DNA from: JADZAI01 sp964390465
Lineage (GTDB): Bacteria; Pseudomonadota; Alphaproteobacteria; Micropepsales; Micropepsaceae
Direction of reading: 5' to 3'
Assembly (NCBI GenBank): GCA_964390465.1
Contig: CAYMIJ010000005.1
Span: forward strand, 128,955 to 192,954
DNA length: 64,000 nucleotides
Below the pieces are notes generated by a model. That model was given only the letters and a program-made list of their open reading frames with translations. It was not told the DNA's origin and did not search any database. The translations under genes and the position numbers were made by a program. Positions 51,826-62,068 of this stretch are shown here, piece by piece. The stretch's first letter is position 1. The number at the start of each line of letters is the position of its first letter.

Positions 51826-52380
51826 ATGAGCAACGATATGGACGATCACGACACGCCGATGGACGAACAGCAGGTCGCAGCCGGTGTGCTGGCCGAGATG
51901 CAGGCCGAGATCACGCGCCTCTCTGATGAGCGCCTGCGCGCGCTGGCGGAAGCTGAGAACGCCCGCCGCCGCGCGGAGAAGGCCGTGGCGGATGAACGCG
52001 CCTATGGCAGCGCCAAATTCGCACGCGACATGCTGTCGGTCGCTGACAATCTGCGCCGTGCCATCGAGGCGGCGGCCCCTGCCAGAAACGACGCGGCGGC
52101 GGCGGCCATTCTGGAAGGCGTCGAGCTGACCGAGAAGGAATTGCTGGCGGCGCTGGAAAAGAACGGCGTGAAGAAACTTGAACCCAAGGGCCAGAAGTTC
52201 GATCCGAACTTTCATCAGGCGATTGCCGAAGTCCCGGGCAGCGGCCAGCCGAACGGCACCGTCATCGACGTGATGCAGGCCGGCTATGTGATTGCCGACC
52301 GTCTTCTGCGCGCCGCGATGGTGGTGGTTGCGAAGGGTGATCCGGCCCCGGCGGGCGCAGCTGTCGATACCAAGGCCTGA
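51826..52380 (+). CDS. grpE: Nucleotide exchange factor GrpE
   Basis: 184 residues. Coiled-coil N-terminal helix (MQAEITRLSDERLRALAEAENARRRAEK), then LLAALEKNGVKKLEPKGQKFDPNFHQAIAEVPG and GTVIDVMQAGYVIADRLLRAAMVVVAKG, the GrpE core. Works with DnaK and DnaJ encoded 2 kb downstream. Co-transcribed with hrcA and closed by a terminator. Confidence 0.97.
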   Translation: MSNDMDDHDTPMDEQQVAAGVLAEMQAEITRLSDERLRALAEAENARRRAEKAVADERAYGSAKFARDMLSVADNLRRAIEAAAPARNDAAAAAILEGVELTEKELLAALEKNGVKKLEPKGQKFDPNFHQAIAEVPGSGQPNGTVIDVMQAGYVIADRLLRAAMVVVAKGDPAPAGAAVDTKA

Positions 52381-52399
52381 AAGAAACGCCCAAAAGAAT

Positions 52400-52430
52400 A
52401 AGGGCGGGAGATGATCCCGCCCTTTGTCGT
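52400..52430 (+). terminator. Intrinsic terminator after grpE
   Basis: AAGGGCGGGA and TCCCGCCCTT form a 10-bp stem around GATGA, followed by a short T-rich run (TTTGTCGTTTT). It is about 20 nt after the grpE stop and separates hrcA-grpE from the convergent ypfJ. Confidence 0.82.
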
Positions 52431-52446
52431 TTTGCCGTGCTGGTGT

Positions 52447-53436
52447 TCAGAGCTGGCTGGCGCCGAACGTATCGCAGGCGTTGATAGAGCCCTGATCAAA
52501 ACCGACCCTGAACCAGCGCATGCGCTGTTCCGCCGAACCGTGCGTGAAGGATTCCGGCACGACATAACCCTGTGACTGCTTCTGAATGCGATCATCGCCG
52601 ACCGCTGCAGCCGCCCGCAGACCCTCCTCGATGTCACCGGAATCCAGAACATTGAGTTTGCGCTGGGCATAATTCGCCCACACGCCTGCAAAACAGTCGG
52701 CCTGAAGTTCCGTGCGCACTGACAGCGCATTGGATTCTTCCTCGCCGACGCTCTGGCGGCGACGGGTCACCTCCGATGTGATGCCAAGAAGAGTCTGGAC
52801 ATGATGGCCGACCTCATGCGCCACGACATAGGCCTGTGCGAAATCACCGGCGGCCTGAAAGCGCGTTGCCAGCTCATTGAAGAAGTCGAGATCGAGATAA
52901 ACCTTCTGATCGCCGGGGCAGTAGAACGGCCCCATTGCGGCCTGACCCGCGCCGCAGGCGGTCTGTGTGGACCCCGTGTAAAGCTGCATGGTCGGTGTCT
53001 GATAGCGGCGGCCCGCGCTCTGGAAGATTTCGTTCCAGACATCTTCGGTCGTGGCGAACACTTTCTGGATGAACTCGGCATCCTTTTGCTGTTCGGCGCT
53101 GGGTGGGCCTGCGGGCCGCTCGATGGCTGCGCCAGAGTTACCCGGAAAGCCAAGGCCGCCGCCACTGCCGCCCAGTATGCTGCCGCCACCAAAAATCATC
53201 ATGAGAAGCTGGAGCGGGTTGATCCCGAAAACGAACCACGCCACAGCACCGATGATGACGATGGTCCACAGGCTGAAACCGCCGGTGCGGCCCGAGCCGG
53301 AACCCATCGGTATATTCAGCCCGCCACCTGACCTGCGTCGTGAAAATATATCGCCCAGCCCACCGCCGAAGCCGCCGCCCGAACTTCCGCGAACGTCTTC
53401 AACATTGTCGCTCTTGCGATAGTCGTCGAGCCTCAT
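52447..53436 (-). CDS. YpfJ-type neutral zinc metallopeptidase
   Basis: 329 residues. N-terminal Gly-rich low-complexity region (residues 18-50), one membrane helix (about 54-74), then the zinc peptidase domain with QAYVVAHEVGHHVQ (HExxH) and LDLDFFNELATRF. The family is PF04228, of unknown substrate. It is convergent with grpE. An EcfG-type stress promoter lies 28 nt before its start, so it is likely a general-stress gene. Confidence 0.92.
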   Translation of the reverse strand: MRLDDYRKSDNVEDVRGSSGGGFGGGLGDIFSRRRSGGGLNIPMGSGSGRTGGFSLWTIVIIGAVAWFVFGINPLQLLMMIFGGGSILGGSGGGLGFPGNSGAAIERPAGPPSAEQQKDAEFIQKVFATTEDVWNEIFQSAGRRYQTPTMQLYTGSTQTACGAGQAAMGPFYCPGDQKVYLDLDFFNELATRFQAAGDFAQAYVVAHEVGHHVQTLLGITSEVTRRRQSVGEEESNALSVRTELQADCFAGVWANYAQRKLNVLDSGDIEEGLRAAAAVGDDRIQKQSQGYVVPESFTHGSAEQRMRWFRVGFDQGSINACDTFGASQL

Positions 53437-53464
53437 GAAACTCTCCTGCCCCCAGCCTGCTGGT

Positions 53465-53489
53465 AACGTCTGATTATAGGTGGAGTTCC
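53465..53489 (-). promoter_or_regulatory. EcfG-type general stress response promoter before ypfJ
   Basis: On the minus strand GGAAC (53489-53485), exactly 16 nt, CGTT (53468-53465). This is the EcfG consensus and is correctly placed about 28 nt before the ypfJ ATG. A second site of the same form occurs at 34037-34061. Confidence 0.8.
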
Positions 53490-53501
53490 ATCATCATGCA
53501 A

Positions 53502-53529
53502 AAAGCCCCGCCGAGAACGGCGGGGCTTT
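53502..53529 (-). terminator. Intrinsic terminator of the NlpE-like gene
   Basis: A perfect 12-bp stem AAAGCCCCGCCG with complement and an AGAA loop (on the plus strand), with TTTTT on the minus-strand side, 20 nt after the NlpE-like stop. It also lies just upstream of the ypfJ stress promoter. Confidence 0.9.
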
Positions 53530-53547
53530 GCACCAAATACAATGTGC

Positions 53548-54261
53548 TTAGTGGCAGTAAGCAGCAGCAGCCTGAGCCATGGCTTCACCCGCCGAGCCAA
53601 CGGGCAGAGGCGGATTGCTGTTGGCGGTTTCTTCATGCAGCTTTTCGCCGCCGGCAAACTTGTCGGTGTAGTAGGCGAGTTTCGGCATGGTGTAGGTTTG
53701 TGCCTTGCAAGCCAGCACGAAGTCAGCGGTCAGCGATGTATGGCCACCTTCCATCTTGTTGGAAAAGTTCATCAGCCCCGAAAAGGTCAGTCTGTCCTTG
53801 CCGTCATATTTCACGCTGGCCGGATCAACGATCAGCTCGCCATCAACATCCGCGAAGACTTCCTGTTTGGCGAGGCGGTATTCGGGATTGTCGGACGTCA
53901 TGTCATCGCCCACCATCTCGGCAAAGCCTTCGCCGATGAAGAACCGCTTGGCATCCGGGCCGGTGCCCATGGTCAGGATCGCGCCATCAGCCCCCCAGGT
54001 CGCCTCACCCTCGGTGTGGAAGCTTTCGTCCTTCTTGCCGCCACGGTAGTTCTCGTTCATCTCAAAAACCGTTTTGGTTTCGGTGGCGTCGGTCAGGCGT
54101 AGCCATGTTTCAATGCCGCTGCAGCTCGCACAGGGCACCGTTCCCTTGTAAACACCGCTCCAGTCGAGGCTATTCTGGGCACCGTGGGCGTCGGGCGCAG
54201 CCGAGCCTGCACAGGCAGCACCGCTTAAGAGAAGGGCGGAAATCAGAATACGGATAGTCAC
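53548..54261 (-). CDS. NlpE N-terminal domain-containing lipoprotein
   Basis: 237 residues from a GTG with AGGAG 10 nt upstream. Lipobox LSGAAC (Cys17). The NlpE_N pattern is present: DWSGVYKGTVPCASCSGIETWLRLT with the CxxC motif, then FEMNENYRGG. In E. coli NlpE is an outer-membrane lipoprotein sensing surface contact, copper or lipoprotein trafficking faults. The C-terminal half here (Ala/Pro-rich, ending AAAAYCH) differs. Lies between stress and heat-shock genes and is divergent from dnaK. Confidence 0.85.
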   Translation of the reverse strand: MTIRILISALLLSGAACAGSAAPDAHGAQNSLDWSGVYKGTVPCASCSGIETWLRLTDATETKTVFEMNENYRGGKKDESFHTEGEATWGADGAILTMGTGPDAKRFFIGEGFAEMVGDDMTSDNPEYRLAKQEVFADVDGELIVDPASVKYDGKDRLTFSGLMNFSNKMEGGHTSLTADFVLACKAQTYTMPKLAYYTDKFAGGEKLHEETANSNPPLPVGSAGEAMAQAAAAYCH

Positions 54262-54368
54262 GATGGTTAATCTCCTGGAAATGCGCTCATGGAAGCAGCG
54301 CACCGGCGATATAATACCATCCACATGAACCTGACCTGACAAAAAGCCACAATCCCGGCCCTCGTTCG

Positions 54369-54400
54369 CTTGCAGGCCCCAGAACAGCTACCTATATACC
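54369..54400 (+). promoter_or_regulatory. Sigma-32 (heat-shock) promoter of dnaK
   Basis: CTTG (54369-54372), 18-nt spacer, CCTATATACC (54391-54400), a close match to the alphaproteobacterial sigma-32 consensus CTTG-N17/18-CYTATNTNNG. It predicts a dnaK leader of about 140 nt, which contains a possible hairpin (54479-54485 with 54518-54524) and a 20-codon frame (54471-54533) ending in the dnaK ribosome site. Confidence 0.75.
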
Positions 54401-54548
54401 CCCTCAAAGCGGCGGGCTTTCCCCTAAGGCCTTTGTGTCCAAGGCAATTTCGCTGCTCTTTCACCCCGTTATGTATGGGGATGGGTCCGATGGCGCTTCA
54501 TTCGAGGAAGGCCACACCCCATCCGCCAGATGAGGAGCTGGATTTATT

Positions 54549-56471
<1,923 letters not shown>

Positions 56472-56500
56472 GCCTGATCGAAGCACGAAAAAGCAGCCGT

Positions 56501-56590
56501 CGTCATTCCCGCGAATGCGGGAACCCATCTCCGGTTCGTTCCGCCGAACGCAACCATTCGAGGTGGGGCCCCGCTTTTGCGGGGGTGACG
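56501..56590. repeat. Palindromic intergenic repeat (REP/MITE-like) between dnaK and dnaJ
   Basis: A 90-nt element bounded by imperfect 12-nt inverted ends (CGTCATTCCCGC and GCGGGGGTGACG). Inside are two short hairpins (CCCGCGAATGCGGG and CCCCGCTTTTGCGGGG) and a small central stem. The ends CGTCATTCCCGC...GTGACG are of the kind repeated in many alphaproteobacterial genomes. It starts 29 nt after dnaK and ends 24 nt before dnaJ, next to its ribosome site. Confidence 0.75.
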
Positions 56591-56614
56591 GGGTTTGTTG
56601 GGGGATAGACCGAC

Positions 56615-57745
56615 GTGGCGGGCGCCGAAATCGACTATTACGAATTGCTTGAGGTGGAGCGCGGAGCGGACGATGCCACGATCAAGTCGTCGTACCGCAA
56701 GCTGGCGATGCGCTGGCACCCGGATAAGAACCCCGGCGATGCCGAAGCCGAAGCACGATTCAAGGCTATCAGCGAGGCTTACGATTGCCTGAAGGATCCA
56801 CAGAAGCGCGCAGCCTATGACCGGTTCGGCCATGCGGCCTTCCAGAATGGCGGCATGGGTGGTGGCGCCGGATCCGGTGGCGGTTTCTCCGACTTGGGTG
56901 ACATTTTCGAGACGATCTTTGGTAGTGCCTTCGGTGGCGGTGGCCGCCAGCAGGCGCGGCGCGGCGCGGACCTGCGCTATGATCTAGAGGTCAGCCTCGA
57001 GGAAGCCTTCCACGGCAAGCAAGCCCAGATCGAAATTGAAGTCGCGGCCAATTGCCAGCCGTGCAACGGTTCAGGCAGCGAGCCAGGAACCGGAACGCGG
57101 CGTTGCAACCTGTGCGGCGGGCATGGTCAGGTTCGGGCCCAGCAGGGCTTCTTCATGGTTGAGCGGACCTGCCCGACCTGTCACGGCCGCGGCGAGGTGA
57201 TCGAAAAGCCCTGTCGCAAGTGCGGCGGGGAAGGGCGAGTTGACCAACCACAAACGCTTGACGTTACAATTCCACCGGGCGTCGATACCGGCACCCGGAT
57301 CCGCCTGGGCGGCAAGGGTGAGGCGGGCCCATTCGGGGCGCCGGCCGGTGACCTGTACATTTTCGTCCACGTTCGCCGCCATGCGGTGTTTGAGCGTGAT
57401 GGTACGACGCTGCTGACTCGTGTGCCGATCAGCTTCACCACTGCGGCACTGGGCGGGGAGATTGAATTGCCTGGCATCGATGGTGAGCGCCACACCGTGC
57501 CGATCCCGGCCGGAATCCAATCGGGCAAGCAGCTCCGCCGTCGCGGTGCAGGCATGCCAGTGCTGCAAGGACGCGGGCGCGGGGACCTGGTGATGGAAAT
57601 CATGGTCGAAACGCCGACCAAGCTCACCGCCCGGCAAAAAGAACTGCTGCGCGAGCTTCAGGATACCGAGACTGGTGATGAATGTCCGGAATCCAAAGGC
57701 TTCTTTGATAAGCTCAAGGAAGCCTGGAGCGATCTGACCGATTAG
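56615..57745 (+). CDS. dnaJ: Molecular chaperone DnaJ
   Basis: 376 residues from a GTG with GGGGGA 9 nt upstream. J-domain with the HPD motif (MRWHPDKNPGD), Gly-rich region, four CxxCxGxG zinc repeats (CQPCNGSG, CNLCGGHG, CPTCHGRG, CRKCGGEG) and C-terminal peptide-binding domains. Stimulates DnaK ATPase. Its last 4 nt overlap the convergent patatin gene. Confidence 0.98.
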   Translation: MAGAEIDYYELLEVERGADDATIKSSYRKLAMRWHPDKNPGDAEAEARFKAISEAYDCLKDPQKRAAYDRFGHAAFQNGGMGGGAGSGGGFSDLGDIFETIFGSAFGGGGRQQARRGADLRYDLEVSLEEAFHGKQAQIEIEVAANCQPCNGSGSEPGTGTRRCNLCGGHGQVRAQQGFFMVERTCPTCHGRGEVIEKPCRKCGGEGRVDQPQTLDVTIPPGVDTGTRIRLGGKGEAGPFGAPAGDLYIFVHVRRHAVFERDGTTLLTRVPISFTTAALGGEIELPGIDGERHTVPIPAGIQSGKQLRRRGAGMPVLQGRGRGDLVMEIMVETPTKLTARQKELLRELQDTETGDECPESKGFFDKLKEAWSDLTD

Positions 57746-60069
57746 CTTTCGATGGCCTGAACTTCTGCCCTGATCCGTTCGATTAGATTGGGGTCCGCTT
57801 GCAAACGCGCTTCCTCTTCTTCCAGGATTGTGAGGAACGCTTCCCGTTTTAGGGCGATGAGCTCGTCTGGTTCAACGATACTACCGGCGGGCAGGGCGGA
57901 GGCGACAAGATCGATCATGCGCTCGGCTCCATGCAGGCGTCCCCACAGGTAATCGTTCTCACGGTAGGCGCGGCTGAAGAAGGCACCGAAGTTATAGAAC
58001 TCTACCCCGCGTAGCGTCTCGGCCGCACCGCCGGCTCGAATAGACGGGCAATCATTGGGCGAAATCCGGTCAACCTTGGCTGGGTCAAGTTCATTGATGT
58101 TTTCGCCGCGCAACAGCGGCAGGGTAGCCGTGTCGTAAAACGGGAAACCAAGATAGGTTAGCAGGATCCGCCTCCGCAATTCGCGGGGCAGGGGCTTCAG
58201 AGCCGCCAGCAGCAGACCTTCTGCTTGCACGTCAAGGTCAGCCAGTCCGCGCTTCTCGGCCATTGTTGCCAAGACTGGTGCAGGATCTTCAAACACCTTG
58301 CGCGCCAAGGGCAGAAAGTCCTGGCCCAGGAAAGCTGCACCCTCTCGCTCAAAGTAAAGCCCCAGCGCGCGGTAGACTGCATCGCGGGCATCTTCGCGGG
58401 CACGGGGATGCTCACTATCAATGTCGTCCCAGTCCTCGGACAGCCGCCGGGCAAGATGGCGCAGACGGCGTATGCGGTAGCCAAGATCGTGATCGCGGAA
58501 AAACGCGACCGCTTCCATTGATGCCCCGCCTTTGATCGCAGCGAGTTGGTCAAATCCCATCGCGTCTAGCCAGGATTTGAGATGCCGCTCCAAGCCGCTC
58601 GCCGACGGACAAATGTCTGGCGCTGCGGCGTGGATCGTATGGGCCAGGTCCTTGACGATGGCGGTGAATTTGATTTGTCCGTAGCCGTGGTAGGCATATC
58701 CTGCCCCAATGGCTGCAGCGTCTTGCGCTTTTTTTCGCCAGGCGGTCAGGCGCCGCTGGCTGGGCCACTCAAACAGCAGGGTACGGCCGAATAATCGCTC
58801 GACGGCGTCTTCGACATCCGGTCGGAGCGCATCAACCACCCGCTTCAATTCATCCAACTCCCGCGAACGTTCGGCAATTGTCTCTAGATTGTCGCGCACG
58901 GGCTGTTCACGCGGAATTGATGACAGCGACCCAAAGATCACCGAGAAGAACCCTGGTGGGCGTGGGTCGTTGCGCCGCATGCCGCCCACCCGGTCGGGGT
59001 GAGGGTCAACATAGACAAAGCGCCGGTCAACCTCTCGCTGGGCGGGGCGGTCGCGCAGGACGCCCATCGCTTCGGCGAAAGGTGCATTCACCAGAACCGA
59101 ACCGTCAATCAGTGCAACCCCTTCAAGGTCTGCCAGCTTGGCATGGTTTGGCATGATCCGGGTGAAGAATGCTGCCCGGCTGTCCCAGCGTTCGCCGCGC
59201 TCTGCAACAAGTGCATCGATTTCTGCAGTCTGCAGTGCCGGGAAAGCCCCAGGAAAGCTGGCTGTCGCGCGCGCTGCAAAGACAAGCTCAGGTATCGGGG
59301 CCAACGCATCCTTGCCGCTAACAGGGGTCTTGCTGCGGAAACCTATTGAAAGCCTGTGCTCGCTTTCCTCGGCATTGGCGGGGCTATTCAAGCGAAGCGT
59401 TTGCAAATGTCCCTTAAAGTCGGTTGCCGTGACGAACAGGTCAATCGGGTGCCCCGGAGGAAGCAGCGGCGCCTCGGCTGGTCCCTTGGCCATTGCATCC
59501 AGCGCCTCGGCCAGAAGGCGGGAAAAACCGAGACCAGCAAAAGGCGGTTCAAACCAGCGCGATCGGATCAGGCGGGAAAGTTTGGTGCGAACCTCACCGC
59601 GCGTTTCAGGTGCTACGCTTTGGGAAACGACATTTCCCCGACGCGATAGCAGGAACCAGACAATGGGCATCGCCCAGAATTTTGCGAACCGCCACCATGG
59701 TCGCGCGTCAGGATCGAGCAGAACATCCACATCCGCGCGCTCCAGCCATAGATCCGTCAGGGGCTCCAGACTTTGGCCGGAGTGGATCGCCTGAGCGAGA
59801 AACACACCATTAATGCCACCGGCGCTGGCACCGGCGACGATGTCGGGCAGTACACGGATGCGCAGTTTTTGGTTCTGTTCGATGCTGCGCAACAGCTTAA
59901 GGTATACGGCTTCGGTACCTGAAGGTGGCTTATCGCCCGAAATGTGCGCGCGACTGGCGCGGGCCAGCTTCCACAATTCCTTGGTCACGCCGTGCATGTA
60001 AACCGCAAGGCTCACCCCTCCGTAACAGATAAGGGCGATGCGGAGTTCCTTTTGGCGCATGGCTTTCAT
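57742..60069 (-). CDS. Large patatin-related phospholipase-like protein
   Basis: 775 residues. The N-terminus (RIALICYGGVSLAVYMHGVTKELWKLARAS) and the serine lipase motif GASAGGINGVFLA, with the catalytic Asp in LIDGSVLVNAPF, match patatin-related proteins of the long TIGR03607 type. The rest (about 500 residues) is mostly helical and poorly conserved. Start ATG at 60069 lies before an alternative ATG at 60060. No signal peptide is evident, so it is probably cytoplasmic or membrane-associated. Substrate unknown; a role in lipid turnover is inferred. It is divergent from radA. Confidence 0.85.
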   Translation of the reverse strand: MKAMRQKELRIALICYGGVSLAVYMHGVTKELWKLARASRAHISGDKPPSGTEAVYLKLLRSIEQNQKLRIRVLPDIVAGASAGGINGVFLAQAIHSGQSLEPLTDLWLERADVDVLLDPDARPWWRFAKFWAMPIVWFLLSRRGNVVSQSVAPETRGEVRTKLSRLIRSRWFEPPFAGLGFSRLLAEALDAMAKGPAEAPLLPPGHPIDLFVTATDFKGHLQTLRLNSPANAEESEHRLSIGFRSKTPVSGKDALAPIPELVFAARATASFPGAFPALQTAEIDALVAERGERWDSRAAFFTRIMPNHAKLADLEGVALIDGSVLVNAPFAEAMGVLRDRPAQREVDRRFVYVDPHPDRVGGMRRNDPRPPGFFSVIFGSLSSIPREQPVRDNLETIAERSRELDELKRVVDALRPDVEDAVERLFGRTLLFEWPSQRRLTAWRKKAQDAAAIGAGYAYHGYGQIKFTAIVKDLAHTIHAAAPDICPSASGLERHLKSWLDAMGFDQLAAIKGGASMEAVAFFRDHDLGYRIRRLRHLARRLSEDWDDIDSEHPRAREDARDAVYRALGLYFEREGAAFLGQDFLPLARKVFEDPAPVLATMAEKRGLADLDVQAEGLLLAALKPLPRELRRRILLTYLGFPFYDTATLPLLRGENINELDPAKVDRISPNDCPSIRAGGAAETLRGVEFYNFGAFFSRAYRENDYLWGRLHGAERMIDLVASALPAGSIVEPDELIALKREAFLTILEEEEARLQADPNLIERIRAEVQAIES

Positions 60070-60156
60070 ATACCCGCAAATTGTCACTTGGCGATAACTT
60101 GTCGCCATACGTTGGCAAGCCTTGCGTTCCTGCTTCGTTCCGATTATCGCCCAGGC

Positions 60157-61518
60157 ATGGCAAAACCCAAACGTCGATACATCTGCCAAGCCTGCGGCAG
60201 CGTCACGCATCGCTGGCAGGGGCAGTGCGCCGATTGCGGAGAATGGAACACGCTGAGTGAAGAGGCCCCGGAAACGGTGTTTTCCGCGAAGCACGATCTT
60301 TCCGGTGGCGGTCGCACGATTGCCTTCGAACCGCTGGACAAGCCGGGTGAGAAGCTGGTGCGTCGCAGCACGGGAATTGCCGAGTTCGACCGGGCTCTGG
60401 GCGGAGGGCTGGTACCCGGTTCGGCCGTATTGATGGGCGGTGATCCGGGGATCGGGAAGTCAACTCTCCTGATCCAGGCCGCCGCGCAGATGGCGCGCGC
60501 TGGTGGAGAGGTGGTCTATATCAGTGGCGAAGAAGCCGCCGGGCAAGTTCGCCTTCGGGCCGAACGCCTTGGGCTGGCCGACGCGCCGATCCGGTTGGCG
60601 GCGGCGACTTCGGTTCGCGACATCCTGACCACGCTGGGCAGCATGGCTCCACCGGCATTGTTGGTAATCGATTCGATCCAGACGATGCATTCCGATCAGA
60701 TCGAGGGTGCGCCGGGCACGGTAAGCCAGGTTCGCGCTTCGGCGTTTGAACTGATCCGCTTTGCCAAGGAATGCGGCGCGGCGCTGGTGCTGGTGGGACA
60801 CGTTACCAAGGACGGCTCGATTGCCGGGCCACGCGTGTTGGAGCACATGGTCGACGTGGTGATGAGCTTTGAGGGGGAGCGGAGCCATCAATACCGGATC
60901 CTGCGCAACCTCAAGAACCGCTTCGGCCCGGTCGACGAAATCGGCGTTTTCGCTATGGCCGGTCAGGGCCTGGAAGAGGTCGGCAATCCATCGATGCTCT
61001 TCCTCTCAGGGCGTGAGAATGCGGTGCCGGGAAGTGCGGTTTTTCCGGCGATGGAAGGCACCCGCCCGGTGCTGGTGGAGATCCAGGCCCTGATCGTGCG
61101 GCTTGCCAGCGGCGCAACCCCGCGCCGCGCCGTAGTCGGGTGGGATAACGGCCGGCTGGCCATGCTTTTGGCCGTACTTGAAGCGCGTTGCGGGCTGAAT
61201 TTTTCGTCCTGCGAGGTCTATCTGAACGTGGCTGGCGGGTACCGTCTGGGTGATCCGGCCGCGGACCTGGCTGTGGCCGCGGCGCTGATTTCGGCATTGG
61301 CGGATCGTCCCTTGCCAAACGATGCCGTCTGGTTTGGCGAGGTTTCGCTGGCAGGAGAGGTGCGCCCTGTCGCCCATGGTCCGCTGCGCCTCAAGGAAGC
61401 GGCCAAGCTTGGGTTCGCAAAGGCCTTTGGCCCCGGCGATGGCGCTGGTTTGTCCAAGGGGCACCGCGAGATTACCCTGCTCCGAAATCTCGTTGACCAG
61501 GTAATGGGTGGATCATAA
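60157..61518 (+). CDS. radA: DNA repair protein RadA (Sms)
   Basis: 453 residues. N-terminal zinc finger CQACGSVTHRWQGQCADCGEW, Walker A GGDPGIGKSTLLIQ, the RadA-specific LKNRFGPVDEIGVF (KNRFG), and a C-terminal Lon-like domain. Helicase that extends D-loops in recombination. The ATG is chosen because the zinc finger begins at once; the upstream frame is unsupported. cvpA follows after 10 nt. Confidence 0.98.
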   Translation: MAKPKRRYICQACGSVTHRWQGQCADCGEWNTLSEEAPETVFSAKHDLSGGGRTIAFEPLDKPGEKLVRRSTGIAEFDRALGGGLVPGSAVLMGGDPGIGKSTLLIQAAAQMARAGGEVVYISGEEAAGQVRLRAERLGLADAPIRLAAATSVRDILTTLGSMAPPALLVIDSIQTMHSDQIEGAPGTVSQVRASAFELIRFAKECGAALVLVGHVTKDGSIAGPRVLEHMVDVVMSFEGERSHQYRILRNLKNRFGPVDEIGVFAMAGQGLEEVGNPSMLFLSGRENAVPGSAVFPAMEGTRPVLVEIQALIVRLASGATPRRAVVGWDNGRLAMLLAVLEARCGLNFSSCEVYLNVAGGYRLGDPAADLAVAAALISALADRPLPNDAVWFGEVSLAGEVRPVAHGPLRLKEAAKLGFAKAFGPGDGAGLSKGHREITLLRNLVDQVMGGS

Positions 61519-61528
61519 ATCAAGCGCC

Positions 61529-62065
61529 ATGACAGGTTTCGATATAGCCGTACTGGTTCTTGTTGGGCTGGGCGCCATCACTGGGTTCTTGCGCGGATTC
61601 GTGCAGGAAATTCTCGCGCTGGCGGCTTGGGTCATCGCTCTGTTTGCAATCCACAACCTGCATACGCCGATGACTGGGTGGCTCGAACCGCACGTAGGCA
61701 GTGGATCGGGTGCGACCGTGTTGGCCTTCGCGCTGTTGCTGTTGGTGCCCTATTGCATCGTGAAACTCGTTGCGAACCGCATGGGTGAAGCAAGTAGGGA
61801 TTCGGTCCTGGGGCCAATCGACAGGCTGCTCGGGTTCGGGTTCGGCGCGATGAAGGGCATGGTGATTACCGTTCTCGCCTTTGCGGTCCTGGTGCTTGGC
61901 TATGATACCGTCTGGGGCATTGGCGGAAGGCCAGATTGGATCACCCAATCGCGCAGCTATCCATTCATCAATGCGAGCAGCGAAGCTTTGGTCAAGATGA
62001 TTGCGGAGCGCCGTAAGGCAGCGGTCGAGGCCGAGGCAAGCCGGCTTGATCAGGGCAAACCCTGA
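61529..62065 (+). CDS. cvpA: CvpA family membrane protein
   Basis: 178 residues. Four membrane helices; DIAVLVLVGLGAITGFLRGFVQEILALAAWVIALF and GPIDRLLGFGFGAMKGMVITVLAF are the CvpA/colicin V production patterns. The protein family is linked to envelope function in enteric bacteria. In this window it lies between radA and the NifU-like gene, a typical alphaproteobacterial neighbourhood (often followed by purF). Confidence 0.9.
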   Translation: MTGFDIAVLVLVGLGAITGFLRGFVQEILALAAWVIALFAIHNLHTPMTGWLEPHVGSGSGATVLAFALLLLVPYCIVKLVANRMGEASRDSVLGPIDRLLGFGFGAMKGMVITVLAFAVLVLGYDTVWGIGGRPDWITQSRSYPFINASSEALVKMIAERRKAAVEAEASRLDQGKP

Positions 62066-62068
62066 TCC

